This document shows positions 36,620 to 44,854 of a DNA stretch of 59,669 bases, one piece after another. The number at the start of each line of letters is the position of its first letter. Position 1 is the first letter of the stretch. This stretch comes from Candidatus Cloacimonadota bacterium (GTDB taxonomy: Bacteria; Cloacimonadota; Cloacimonadia; Cloacimonadales; Cloacimonadaceae): positions 1 through 59,669 of the forward strand of contig JAQWBI010000008.1 in NCBI GenBank assembly GCA_028706475.1, written 5' to 3'. The notes below the pieces were generated by a model. It was not told where the DNA came from and did not search any database. It saw nothing but the letters and a program-made list of their open reading frames with translations. The position numbers and the translations under genes were made by a program.

Positions 36620-37162
36620 TTACCAATTACCGTTGTACTGGACCCCGGATGTAGCAGGGTTATCCAGATCAATAACTGGACGAGGCATTAGATTTGCTGT
36701 ATAGGTATTTCCGCCCATAGTGTAGCGGATGCTCTTTTCATTTATCTCGATAATCTTACGGCCAGCCACGATCTCTCCAATGCGGGCTTCATGCAGGGCG
36801 TCCTGGTACTCGATGTAGGCAATCTTGTTCCCCAATTCATCCAGTGCGGTTGTTGCCAGACGGAAGGTGTTTCGGATCATCTCTTGCATTTCTCTGGCGC
36901 GATCGGCTTTATCCTTAATGATGTTGCCTTGACGCAGGGGATCGGTACCGGATTTGAAGACGAAGTTCTTACGGTCCTGAATGGAGTTTTCAATCGAGCG
37001 GATTCTGGCCATCAGAGTATCTGACACGGATTCACGGCTATACACCGAAGTATCCGGAATATCTGAAACCTTATTATCGATGATTACCAATCTGATTATC
37101 AGGAAGCCTAGAAGGATCACGATAAGCGCGATGGCAAAGTCTTTTACAAATCTTGTCTGCAT
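36620..37162 (-). CDS. PilP-position protein of the pilus cluster
   Basis: The 180-residue protein has one N-terminal membrane helix (about 8-28), a coiled-coil-like charged segment (about 45-110) and a small beta-rich end (IIEINEKSIRYTMGGNTYTANL). It sits between pilO and pilQ, exactly where pilP is found. The C-terminal part resembles the small beta domains of PilP or GspC that contact the secretin. It has no lipobox, unlike classic PilP, so the name is positional. AAGGAGG precedes the ATG. Confidence 0.7.
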   Translation of the reverse strand: MQTRFVKDFAIALIVILLGFLIIRLVIIDNKVSDIPDTSVYSRESVSDTLMARIRSIENSIQDRKNFVFKSGTDPLRQGNIIKDKADRAREMQEMIRNTFRLATTALDELGNKIAYIEYQDALHEARIGEIVAGRKIIEINEKSIRYTMGGNTYTANLMPRPVIDLDNPATSGVQYNGNW

Positions 37163-37163
37163 C

Positions 37164-37712
37164 TTATACCTCCTTCTTCACTTTAAATACCGAGATCTCA
37201 AGCAATACCCGATAGCGAGATTCCGCATTAGCCATGATTTCTTCATCGCTGCTTTGAATGGGGCTGATATCCAGATTCTGGATCTTGATGATGAAATCTT
37301 GAGATTCCAAATCGGAGATAAACTGGCCGATCTGGCGGTATGTGGCTTCCAATTCCATATTGAAAGTAATCTCGATGAGGTTTGGTAAAGACCATTTACT
37401 GGTATCGGAAAGCTTTGTGATGGAGATCTGACGTTCGTGAGCCATCTGACCAATACCGGTTTTAAAGGCGTTGATTTCGTCGAAACTAAACTTATTTTCT
37501 TTACTGAGACTGTTGTCGATAATCATGGCAAACTGACTAAGCTCCTGGTCCATGATGCGTGCACTGTTCAGTTTTTCCTGAGAAGACTTGATCTGGCTGT
37601 CCAGATTCTGGACTTGGGCGATGTTTTTGTTCAGGGTTTCAGAACTGAGCATCACAAAAGCTACCGTAAGGCCGAGTATTATCACTATGAGGATCAAATA
37701 ATGTTCTCTCAT
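37164..37712 (-). CDS. pilO: Type IV pilus alignment protein PilO-like
   Basis: This is 182 residues from the ATG at 37712, chosen for AGGAGG six bases upstream and because it gives MREHYLILIVIILGL, an immediate membrane helix (about 4-22). A coiled-coil segment (about 30-60) and a ferredoxin-like end (about 80-180) follow, the usual PilO layout. It links the inner-membrane ring to the secretin in the periplasm. The start overlaps pilN by 4 bases. Primary sequence similarity to proteobacterial PilO is low; order and topology support the call. Confidence 0.8.
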   Translation of the reverse strand: MREHYLILIVIILGLTVAFVMLSSETLNKNIAQVQNLDSQIKSSQEKLNSARIMDQELSQFAMIIDNSLSKENKFSFDEINAFKTGIGQMAHERQISITKLSDTSKWSLPNLIEITFNMELEATYRQIGQFISDLESQDFIIKIQNLDISPIQSSDEEIMANAESRYRVLLEISVFKVKKEV

Positions 37713-38299
37713 TTCAAACCTCCTGCGGCGCTTGCTGTGTAGCATTCAATCACAAACTCGAAGATTGTGGTATCACGCACTATTTGTTTCAACACCTGTC
37801 CGCTCTTGATTTCCGGAAAATCGTTGGAAATCTCGGGATTGGCTTTTAAGCGTTGGATAAACTCATTGATCAAGTCGAACTCTTTTACTTTGGAATCGAC
37901 CTCAGTAATGCCATTAATGGTAAGGATACCATTGGCATAGCTGAATCTTCGAATTGCCAGTTTCTCATCCACTTCCTGACCCAGAGCCACCATTTTTTTG
38001 GCCCAGAAGATACGGTTGTTGAAGGTCTGTGCCAAGCGATCAACATCGTTTGAAGACAGGTAATCGCTGCTGGTCTGGTAGCTTTTCAGTTCGGCTTGAA
38101 TCTCAGCAAGGTAAGCACGGCGGGCTTCCACCTTGGTCTTCACATTACCGATAATATAGAACCAAGCAACCAGTGTCAAAATGAATCCAATGGCAAACAC
38201 TATGCAAGCATTGCGGAAAGTTCTGGTTTCGCGTTCTTGCTCCAAGCGCTGTTCGCCATATTTATTCAGGTTTATTTTGAAGTAGAAATCGTATGTCAT
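37709..38299 (-). CDS. pilN: Type IV pilus assembly protein PilN-like
   Basis: The 196-residue protein has the PilN pattern. A short cytoplasmic N-terminus starts YDFYFKINLNKYGEQR (the INLN-type motif that binds PilM), then a membrane helix (about 29-50), a coiled coil (about 55-90) and a periplasmic alpha/beta domain. GGGGAGAG precedes the ATG. It begins 10 bases after pilM and overlaps pilO by 4 bases, so pilM-N-O are translationally coupled. Confidence 0.85.
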   Translation of the reverse strand: MTYDFYFKINLNKYGEQRLEQERETRTFRNACIVFAIGFILTLVAWFYIIGNVKTKVEARRAYLAEIQAELKSYQTSSDYLSSNDVDRLAQTFNNRIFWAKKMVALGQEVDEKLAIRRFSYANGILTINGITEVDSKVKEFDLINEFIQRLKANPEISNDFPEIKSGQVLKQIVRDTTIFEFVIECYTASAAGGLK

Positions 38300-38309
38300 C
38301 GCTCTCCCC

Positions 38310-39380
38310 TTACTCCATCCTCATTGCCAAGCCGATGGCAAGGGCAAGTTGCGGATCCTTTTTATCTTGGAATTTTTCCGGCATTTCCACGTTTGTGAAG
38401 GGTATAAACACTTCTGTAGGAACGTTCACTTTATCCTGCAGATATTCCGGTAAACCTTTCAATTTGGCGCTTCCACCGGTAATCAGGATCTTGCGAAAAT
38501 CGCTGTTCCCTGCTTCCTTTACATAGAAGCGCAAGGAACGGCGTAGTTCTTCGGCAATGGCTTCTTCAGTGGGTTTTTCCGAAATATCCAGCATGCTGAT
38601 GGTCTGTACAGCAGGATTATTCGGATCATCCAGCAGGCCGTGAGCAAATTTGTATTCCTCGGCTTCAGCCCATTCCATCTGACGCTTGCGCATGATATCC
38701 TGTGTGAAGTTGAAACCACCATAAGGAATATCGCGGGCAAAGAGTTTGGCTTCAGGGCCCCAAATGACCATGTTTGTTCTGTGAGCTCCTACATTCAGCA
38801 ACACATACACGCCTTCTTCTACAAAGGCATTCATAATGAAGCTGTTTGCTACCGCCAGGGAATCAATATCCACAATATGCGGATTCAAGCCGGCAGTGGA
38901 CAATATCCCGGTATGCTCATTCAGAACTTCTTTGGAAGTAGCAGACAGCAAGATATTCATGTTGTTTGTCTTTTCTTCCACAGAGAGCACCTGATAATCT
39001 AGAACCATGTCGGATCCGCTGATTGGAATATGCTTTTTTGCTTCGAAGAACAGGGCGGATTCCAATTCTTCATCCGGTAAGAAGATGGTCTTAATCTGCT
39101 TGATACTGGTATTATCGCCACCTATCGATGAAACCAGGTGCTTAATGGACTTTGGAGATATCTTCAGAGTCTTCATCATTTCCACGATCACGGGGGCAAA
39201 ACGCTCCGGCCGAAGATCGCTCAATGTGTACTCTACTCCCTGAGGTACGGTTGGGCGCACCTCATAGTTCAAGAGTTTGAAGCCATCATGAAGCTTCTTG
39301 AGGTGTACGATTTTCACGCTGTGGGTACCGATATCGATCCCCACAGACTCTTTGAATCGAACTGCTTTGTTCTTCTTCAT
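38310..39380 (-). CDS. pilM: Type IV pilus actin-like ATPase PilM
   Basis: The 356-residue protein has an FtsA/actin-like fold. The phosphate-1 loop is VGIDIGTHSVKIVHL (about 13-27), a second nucleotide-binding segment includes LLNVGAHRTNMVIW (about 193-206) and the adenosine loop ITGGSAKLKGLPEYL is near 306-320. PilM sits under the inner membrane and binds the N-terminus of PilN. AAAGAGGAAAT precedes the ATG. It follows the 650-residue protein by 38 bases. Confidence 0.94.
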   Translation of the reverse strand: MKKNKAVRFKESVGIDIGTHSVKIVHLKKLHDGFKLLNYEVRPTVPQGVEYTLSDLRPERFAPVIVEMMKTLKISPKSIKHLVSSIGGDNTSIKQIKTIFLPDEELESALFFEAKKHIPISGSDMVLDYQVLSVEEKTNNMNILLSATSKEVLNEHTGILSTAGLNPHIVDIDSLAVANSFIMNAFVEEGVYVLLNVGAHRTNMVIWGPEAKLFARDIPYGGFNFTQDIMRKRQMEWAEAEEYKFAHGLLDDPNNPAVQTISMLDISEKPTEEAIAEELRRSLRFYVKEAGNSDFRKILITGGSAKLKGLPEYLQDKVNVPTEVFIPFTNVEMPEKFQDKKDPQLALAIGLAMRME

Positions 39381-39418
39381 ATTTCCTCTTTATACCACAT
39401 ACATTATATATCTATCAG

Positions 39419-41371
39419 TTAAAAGTAACGGTCGAATCTTTGCTTATCGGGAATTATCACACGCCATGATCCGTGTTCCACGGGTTTCTTTCCACCGGTC
39501 AGTTGAGCTTCCGGATAGTAAATTGGTTGAGTGTTCAGAAAGCGGTAATCGAAGTGATAATTCTTATACTTGTAACCTACTCCGCTTCCCGCAGCACCAG
39601 GATAGTTACGGGGTAGCAAAACCAATCCAGATATCACAGGATCCACATAAGGAACGGGAGGTGTAGCAGGCCCACCGCACTTATCCATCGGAATATCCCA
39701 GATGCCATCATTTGAAGGATACTCAGTATCATTTCCGCTGCGGTGCACAAAACCGCGTCTGCGTTGAGCTATTGCGCCAAATAGATTGATAGTACCTCTT
39801 TCCAGATACGGTTGCGCTTCCGGCCACAGCGGATTGTACCAAGGATAATCCAGACGTGGTTCATTAGCATTGAAAGGAGGGCCTATAGGCCAGGGATCAG
39901 ATGATGTGGGCGGAAAACGATAACGATGCAAATCTATATTTTCGAACAATACCAATTCTTCGCCAACTTGTAGTTTTACTGCTGGTGTTGACCCATGGGG
40001 ATGCTGATACTCAAAAGTAAACACCCCATGGTTGAAATTGGGTTCAGCTGCATCAGTGGCCCCTCCGTCTCCCAATGCGCACAAAGCCGCATAGATATAA
40101 ATCCCTTCACCGGGACCCCCGCTACCGTCCGCTCCCATATTGGGATGATGCCGTACCATATCAGTTGGATCTTTATAACCGTATTTTATCAGGATCGATT
40201 TCTCGGAAACCAAGCCAACAAAATCCCTGGGATTTGAAAGAGGAGATTGACCCGGAGAAGTGGCTTTCAGTAAGATATCTCCGATAAGATAGATATTCTG
40301 CGATGCACCCCAGGTCTGGTTGCCAGAAAATGTTCCCTCTATCCAGAGAATACCGTCCACCCAGATGCCTTTGTTTGACAAACCGCTTCTTGAGATTGGC
40401 ATCCAAAGTGTATCAGATACAGCATAACGGTTCATAAATAATGAGTCACCACTAGCTGGAGGATAAGACTCCCACACAATGGCACTTTCCGGGTAGGCTT
40501 CTAACACGGTCCCCTTCATACCATTCGCAGATTCCTGATCTACTCTTAGCATATATATTCTTTTTTGGGGGTCACCACCGTCAAATCTGATTCGAGCATT
40601 CGTCTTGAGAGTAGTAGCTTCTGTGGGGAATACGTAGCTATCATACTCCTCGATCAATCCGCCTTGGAATACATCTTCCTCGGGATAATCTCCGCTAAAA
40701 CTCACTATATGCCCTGTGGTAGTTACCAGGTTCAAGAACGTTGGCCAACCGCCATTGTTTCCGCCACCACCATTTTTGATCTGGATATCGGAATTACTAT
40801 GCACTTTACCTTCAATAACGTCCGGTCCCCAGAAATAAACATTCTTGCCTGCGGGGGAAGTGTCTTGATCGGTAAAATACATGAATTCTGCAAACGAAGA
40901 TTGATTCAATGTAAGGGACGATCCCAGCACTACTCTGGTGCTGTTGGTGTCAAAATTGTTGAATGAACTGCCTACGGCTGTGCTTACCATAGTATTCAAT
41001 CTGAACACATCCATGTCATCCGTGCCCACCGTTCCGGTACTGGAGCCGATGAGAGTGTTTTCTCTGGTCTTTTCCACAAAGCTACGCAGCTTGAAAGAGC
41101 GTACGAGCCTTCCGGAAGAGACACTGATTCTGCGTTCCGGGAGAACAAAAACTTCGTTCAGAGTAAGCGGATTGCTTACCAGAAAGTTCTGTCCCCGATA
41201 CGCGTCGCTGCGCAGCAGATGTTTTGCCTGCACATTTTCGAACTCATAGGTATAGTTCCGAAAATCGCGCAAAACCAAGCTGGACATTGAAAGCCCGGAG
41301 ACCATTCCGATCACAGCCATGAGCATTACAATGGAAAGATTTCCATTCTCTTTTCTTAGTATGCTTAGCAT
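39419..41371 (-). CDS. Large envelope protein in the PilX position of the pilus cluster
   Basis: The 650-residue protein begins MLSILRKENGNLSIVMLMAV. A short basic leader and ENG precede a long hydrophobic helix (about 12-34), as in PilX-type minor pilins. It lacks the Glu5 of normal prepilins: the position after ENG reads N-L-S-I-V. A helical stalk (about 35-60) and a very long beta-rich part with many aromatic and glycine residues (KNVYFWGPDVIEGKVHSNSD near 180-200) follow. I do not recognise a catalytic domain. It lies between the minor prepilin genes and pilM. A role as a large tip or surface subunit is inferred. Confidence 0.75.
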   Translation of the reverse strand: MLSILRKENGNLSIVMLMAVIGMVSGLSMSSLVLRDFRNYTYEFENVQAKHLLRSDAYRGQNFLVSNPLTLNEVFVLPERRISVSSGRLVRSFKLRSFVEKTRENTLIGSSTGTVGTDDMDVFRLNTMVSTAVGSSFNNFDTNSTRVVLGSSLTLNQSSFAEFMYFTDQDTSPAGKNVYFWGPDVIEGKVHSNSDIQIKNGGGGNNGGWPTFLNLVTTTGHIVSFSGDYPEEDVFQGGLIEEYDSYVFPTEATTLKTNARIRFDGGDPQKRIYMLRVDQESANGMKGTVLEAYPESAIVWESYPPASGDSLFMNRYAVSDTLWMPISRSGLSNKGIWVDGILWIEGTFSGNQTWGASQNIYLIGDILLKATSPGQSPLSNPRDFVGLVSEKSILIKYGYKDPTDMVRHHPNMGADGSGGPGEGIYIYAALCALGDGGATDAAEPNFNHGVFTFEYQHPHGSTPAVKLQVGEELVLFENIDLHRYRFPPTSSDPWPIGPPFNANEPRLDYPWYNPLWPEAQPYLERGTINLFGAIAQRRRGFVHRSGNDTEYPSNDGIWDIPMDKCGGPATPPVPYVDPVISGLVLLPRNYPGAAGSGVGYKYKNYHFDYRFLNTQPIYYPEAQLTGGKKPVEHGSWRVIIPDKQRFDRYF

Positions 41372-41410
41372 ATTATGTTACCTCAGGCTTAGTTATCAGT
41401 TTATTCATAA

Positions 41411-42109
41411 TCAATCTGTTACATACTTCTTGGCAATGTAAGTTTCGTAAACAACCGTCTCATACTCACGGTCGCGAGGTAAGGGAGCATCGCGAAGCAG
41501 CATGCGTGCTTCAATTACGACCCTCACAATGGGGACTTCACGTTTATCGCTGGTAGGAGTGTAATAAGCGCCGGCGAGATTGGGCTTGTTGGCGTCATAT
41601 ATTTCAAAACGAGTAACTTCGATATTATCGACATCGGCTTCTTTGGGAAAGATATACAGGGGAACGGAGACTTGTGTTCCATTATAAGAATACTGGGCTC
41701 GTATAGCACCTTCGCGCAGATAATACTCCAAGTAATCATTTCTTTGCTGTGCCGTGCTTATTGGGGGAGTAATCCTTAACGTGGTACCATATCCGTAGGT
41801 AGTGTTCACGTTCGATATCTGAATCTTTCTAGCGGTAGATATGCCCCAGTATTCAGTGGAAGTAGGATTATATTCCAACAAGGTTATCAGGTTTTCATTC
41901 TTTGCCGGCATCAAGAGCCCGTGCCGCAACAAGTGCATACATTCCATTACACCTTGCTGCAAATCAATGTTCTTTTTGATACGGCTATAAGACCTGAAAA
42001 ACGTTACGATTCCAATTGCAGAAACCATAATCAGCACCGTTGAGATAATTATTACTACGATCAGCTCAATCAGAGTGCTTCCCTTTTCATTTTTTATCAT
42101 TTTCATCAT
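41411..42109 (-). CDS. Type IV prepilin-like minor pilin
   Basis: The 232-residue protein carries a class III cleavage motif MIKNEKG|STLIE near residues 4-15, with the Glu5 of the mature protein at E15. A hydrophobic helix (about 16-35) and a soluble beta-rich head follow. This matches PilW/GspJ-size minor pilins, which help start and stabilise pilus fibres. The start is uncertain because ATG codons at 42109, 42106 and 42100 share a weak ribosome binding site. It begins 6 bases after the preceding prepilin gene. Confidence 0.88.
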   Translation of the reverse strand: MMKMIKNEKGSTLIELIVVIIISTVLIMVSAIGIVTFFRSYSRIKKNIDLQQGVMECMHLLRHGLLMPAKNENLITLLEYNPTSTEYWGISTARKIQISNVNTTYGYGTTLRITPPISTAQQRNDYLEYYLREGAIRAQYSYNGTQVSVPLYIFPKEADVDNIEVTRFEIYDANKPNLAGAYYTPTSDKREVPIVRVVIEARMLLRDAPLPRDREYETVVYETYIAKKYVTD

Positions 42110-42115
42110 TTTCGG

Positions 42116-42580
42116 TTACCGTGGGTAATGGTCTTCCTGCAATTCTACCTTATGCTTGTCTTTCTTTGTGGGAAAAGTCCATTCCAGAGTCGCAGTTACT
42201 CTGACAAATGGGAAGAGATCGTTGCCATAATGTTCACTCATCTCTCTTGCTTTCACACTAAGCAATCCCATCAGCTTCTCATCATTATCCAAAGTACATA
42301 TCTCAACTTCTCTTCTTACAACTTCAAGAATACGCATTTGGGTTTGATTCAGGTTGTAGCGGTTGTAGACGTATTGGCGATCCAATTCTCCAGATACAAT
42401 GTTGGTAGCGGCGCGGTACTGATGATTCCGTTCGGCCTGCCGTTCAGCATACATGATGCCAATATAGGCAGTGAGTATCAGAACCGCCAGTACAGCAGCG
42501 CTTACCAATACTTCAAGCAGAGTGACCCCCCGCTCATTCATGAGCAGGCAGGTTTTGTCTTTTAAACAGCGGGGTGTCAT
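42116..42580 (-). CDS. Type IV prepilin-like minor pilin
   Basis: The 154-residue protein has the processing motif NERG|VTLLEVLVS (G18-V19, Glu at +5) followed by a hydrophobic helix. The size matches PilV/GspI-type minor pilins. The ATG at 42580 has TTAGG in front. An internal ATG at 42541 would give a more usual short leader (MNERG) but has no clear ribosome binding site. It lies 14 bases after pilT and 6 before the next prepilin. Confidence 0.86.
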   Translation of the reverse strand: MTPRCLKDKTCLLMNERGVTLLEVLVSAAVLAVLILTAYIGIMYAERQAERNHQYRAATNIVSGELDRQYVYNRYNLNQTQMRILEVVRREVEICTLDNDEKLMGLLSVKAREMSEHYGNDLFPFVRVTATLEWTFPTKKDKHKVELQEDHYPR

Positions 42581-42594
42581 CCTAAGCCATCCCT

Positions 42595-43650
42595 TTAGAA
42601 ACCGGCACCCGTGGCAAAGAGTTTGGGATTTTCCGCCACTTCTTCGGCCACTGTACGTTCCACGTAGTTGTTCATTACCAGATTGTAAAGAGATTGATCT
42701 CTGGTTTGCATACCTTCCTTGGTAGAGGCTTGAATGATGGAGGGTATCTGGTAGGTCTTTTCTTCGCGAATCAGGTTTCTCACGGCGGCGTTAGCCAGCA
42801 TAATTTCCACTGCGGGCACGCGGCCTTTGCCGTCTTTTGTGGGTAACAGGGTTTGTGAGATCACTGCTTCCAGAGATTCCGAAAGCATGGAGCGCACTTG
42901 TTGCTGTTGCTCCTTGGGGAACATATCGATGATACGGTCTATGGATTTGGTGCAGCTTCCGGTATGCAGCGTGGCAAAAACCAAGTGACCGGTTTCTGCA
43001 GCTGTCAACGCAAGTGACACAGTCTCCAGATCGCGCATTTCACCTACCAGGATTACGTCCGGGTCTTCACGTAAGGCACTGCGAAGCGCCGCGGTGAAGC
43101 TCCAAGTATCGTGGCCCAACTCACGTTGGTTGATCAGGCTGTTTTTGCTGCGATGTACGAATTCGATGGGGTCTTCCACTGTAATAATATGGCAGTATCT
43201 ACTGTCGTTGATACTGTCGATCATTGTAGCTAAAGTGGTAGATTTGCCGCTTCCGGTGGGCCCAGTAACCAGTATAAGTCCCTTTTCCTTTTTTGTAAGG
43301 CGTTTGAGAATCTCGGGTAGGCGTAGCTCATCGTAACTCTTGATTTCGTTTGGAATCACGCGGAAAGCAGCAGAAATACCGTTTATCTGATGGAATGCAT
43401 TTACACGGAAGCGAACATCGTTTGAAAGCTTTGTGGAAAAGTCGATTTCCAGATTCTTTCTAAACATCTCCTGTTGCACTTCGTTCATCACTCCATCTAC
43501 GAGATTCTCAACATCTTCCAAATTTAGGACCGGAAGGTTGAGTTTTTTCATTCTACCGTTGACTCGCACCATGGGGTGCGAGCCTACGGCAACATGAAGG
43601 TCAGACGCTCCCGCCTCGGCGGTGAAGCGTAATAGTTCATGAATTGTCAA
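42595..43650 (-). CDS. pilT: Type IV pilus retraction ATPase PilT
   Basis: The 351-residue protein has the PilT layout: a PAS-like N-terminal domain (about 1-100), Walker A GPTGSGKST at 130-138, an Asp box, the Walker B/His box HLVFATLHTGS, and the C-terminal PilT signature AVISQTLLP. It powers pilus retraction and twitching. The start codon is TTG, since 43648-43650 reads CAA on the plus strand, with GGGAGG 8 bases before it. The N-terminus TIHELLRFTAEAGASDLHV matches the family. It starts 18 bases after pilA. Confidence 0.96.
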   Translation of the reverse strand: MTIHELLRFTAEAGASDLHVAVGSHPMVRVNGRMKKLNLPVLNLEDVENLVDGVMNEVQQEMFRKNLEIDFSTKLSNDVRFRVNAFHQINGISAAFRVIPNEIKSYDELRLPEILKRLTKKEKGLILVTGPTGSGKSTTLATMIDSINDSRYCHIITVEDPIEFVHRSKNSLINQRELGHDTWSFTAALRSALREDPDVILVGEMRDLETVSLALTAAETGHLVFATLHTGSCTKSIDRIIDMFPKEQQQQVRSMLSESLEAVISQTLLPTKDGKGRVPAVEIMLANAAVRNLIREEKTYQIPSIIQASTKEGMQTRDQSLYNLVMNNYVERTVAEEVAENPKLFATGAGF

Positions 43651-43668
43651 AGTACCGTCCTCCCTTGA

Positions 43669-44106
43669 TTAGTCGGCTTCCATTCCTCCGGACTCAGGGT
43701 TTGTCCAGGTATCGATTCCATAGCCGTGGAATTGAGCTTCCACTACGTCGTAAATCACTTGTTTGCCTTCACCACCAGCGAAGTCCTGTAAGGATGTTGC
43801 GACATACTGACGGGGCGGATTACCAGTTACTTCAAACTTCCAGTTCTTCAGAGTGGATACACCAATGTTGGCATCTTTGAGAGCTTCATCAATGGAGTAG
43901 CCATCGGTGGAACCAGTGGTTTGCAGATGAATATCGAAGGCCTTGCGGAGTGTTGATATTGCAGTCTGTGCTTCTGTGCTGCGGGATTTTTCAACATAAC
44001 GCAAGTAACGCGGAACGGCGATAGCAGCCAAGATGGCAACTATGATAACCACCACCAACACTTCGATAAGGGTAAAACCCTTTTGGTTTTTCAGGTTTCT
44101 GAGCAT
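43669..44106 (-). CDS. pilA: Major type IV pilin
   Basis: The 145-residue protein has the classical leader and cleavage site, QKG|FTLIEVLVVVIIVAILAAIAVPRY, with G10, F11 and Glu15 (mature Glu5). The long N-terminal helix is followed by a small globular head (about 40-145). AGGAGG lies 9 bases before the ATG, and a sigma-54-type promoter (44170-44153) gives a leader of about 37 bases. It is the first gene of the pilus cluster. No cysteine pair is present in the head. Conceivably it is a major pseudopilin, but pilT next to it favours pilin. Confidence 0.93.
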   Translation of the reverse strand: MLRNLKNQKGFTLIEVLVVVIIVAILAAIAVPRYLRYVEKSRSTEAQTAISTLRKAFDIHLQTTGSTDGYSIDEALKDANIGVSTLKNWKFEVTGNPPRQYVATSLQDFAGGEGKQVIYDVVEAQFHGYGIDTWTNPESGGMEAD

Positions 44107-44152
44107 TTTTGTATCCTCCTAGGGGATCGTTTTATTTCTTGCCAATCTATAT

Positions 44153-44170
44153 ATGCACGATGCGTGCCAA
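44153..44170 (-). promoter_or_regulatory. Sigma-54 (RpoN) promoter upstream of pilA
   Basis: On the minus strand, TTGGCACGCATCGTGCAT (44170-44153) has the -24 GG and -12 GC exactly 10 bases apart, with TGGCACG in the consensus form. The predicted start is near 44143, 37 bases before the pilA ATG. Pilin genes in several phyla are known to use RpoN with a PilR-type activator; no such regulator is in the window. Confidence 0.7.
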
Positions 44171-44325
44171 AAATCAGTGAAAAGAAACTCATCAGTGCAT
44201 CAGAACAAGGCGTAAATTCACTTTTTCCCAATTCATTATATTTGTCAATCTCTATTTATCCGTATCGTTTCCCTTCCATTGATTTGGTGGTGATCTGTAG
44301 CAATTCGTGAACAAATTCTTCAGGG

Positions 44326-44535
44326 TCTAGGGGACTATCCACATTAACCCAAATAATGCCCTAAGTTCAAAATACCTATGCTTTCTGTCTCTGTTAATAT
44401 AAGAAATGGGGTGACCTGGACTTCGGGCAATACATAGAATCCACCCCCGATATTGAACTCTATTTAATATATAACATTTAGGTATACAATAAGATACATA
44501 AGACCAAATGAACCCCAATCGCATTATCCAAGATA
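44326..44535 (+). repeat. Dispersed repeat family B, copy 3
   Basis: This copy extends further upstream than B1. Its GGGGACTA, AATGCCCT and AGTTCAA blocks match copy 4. It continues with CTATGCTTTCTGTCTCTG, GAAATGGGGTG and GGACTTCGGGCAATACATAG, and ends AGACCAAATGAACC. The hairpin arms are partly degraded. A4 begins within about 10 bases of its end. Confidence 0.8.
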
Positions 44536-44540
44536 AATGG

Positions 44541-44645
44541 TCAGTGCTTCGTCTTGATATGAAGCAGATATCATCGGGTGATCATCGAGTGGTCACTGCT
44601 TGATAACGGCTTGATATCTGTTTCAGCACTGCTTGAAATAATGAG
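44541..44645 (-). repeat. Dispersed palindromic repeat family A, copy 4 (inverted)
   Basis: The core at 44561-44623 reads, on the minus strand, from GAAACAGATATCAAGCCG through CACTCGATGATCACCCG to ATGATATCTGCTTC. These are the clearest family A inverted ends. The outer side at 44624-44645 (GAATGAATGGCAAGC) resembles the GAATGAATAGCACGC end of other copies. Confidence 0.8.
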
Positions 44646-44854
44646 AATGAATGGCAAGCGAGCATTCAACCGACAAAGACATAGCCGCAACAGAATTTAT
44701 TGTGCAGTGAAAACCCATGCATGCAGGTAATAAGAATCAAATGCTCTGCATTTTTGTACCGATAAAACTATAAACAAAAGGCTTGACGCATTTTGTGACT
44801 TTGAGTTTGTGTCATTATTCAAACATAATTACTGATAAAAATGAAGGAGCCAGA

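Larger units (their letters stand above)
44107..44854. other. Divergent gap with pilA promoter, repeats B3 and A4
   Basis: The 748-base gap contains the sigma-54 site (44153-44170), repeat B3 (about 44326-44535) and repeat A4 (about 44541-44645). About 140 bases follow with nothing recognisable, then TTGACG (44783-44788) as a weak promoter candidate for the isomerase gene. Confidence 0.7.
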
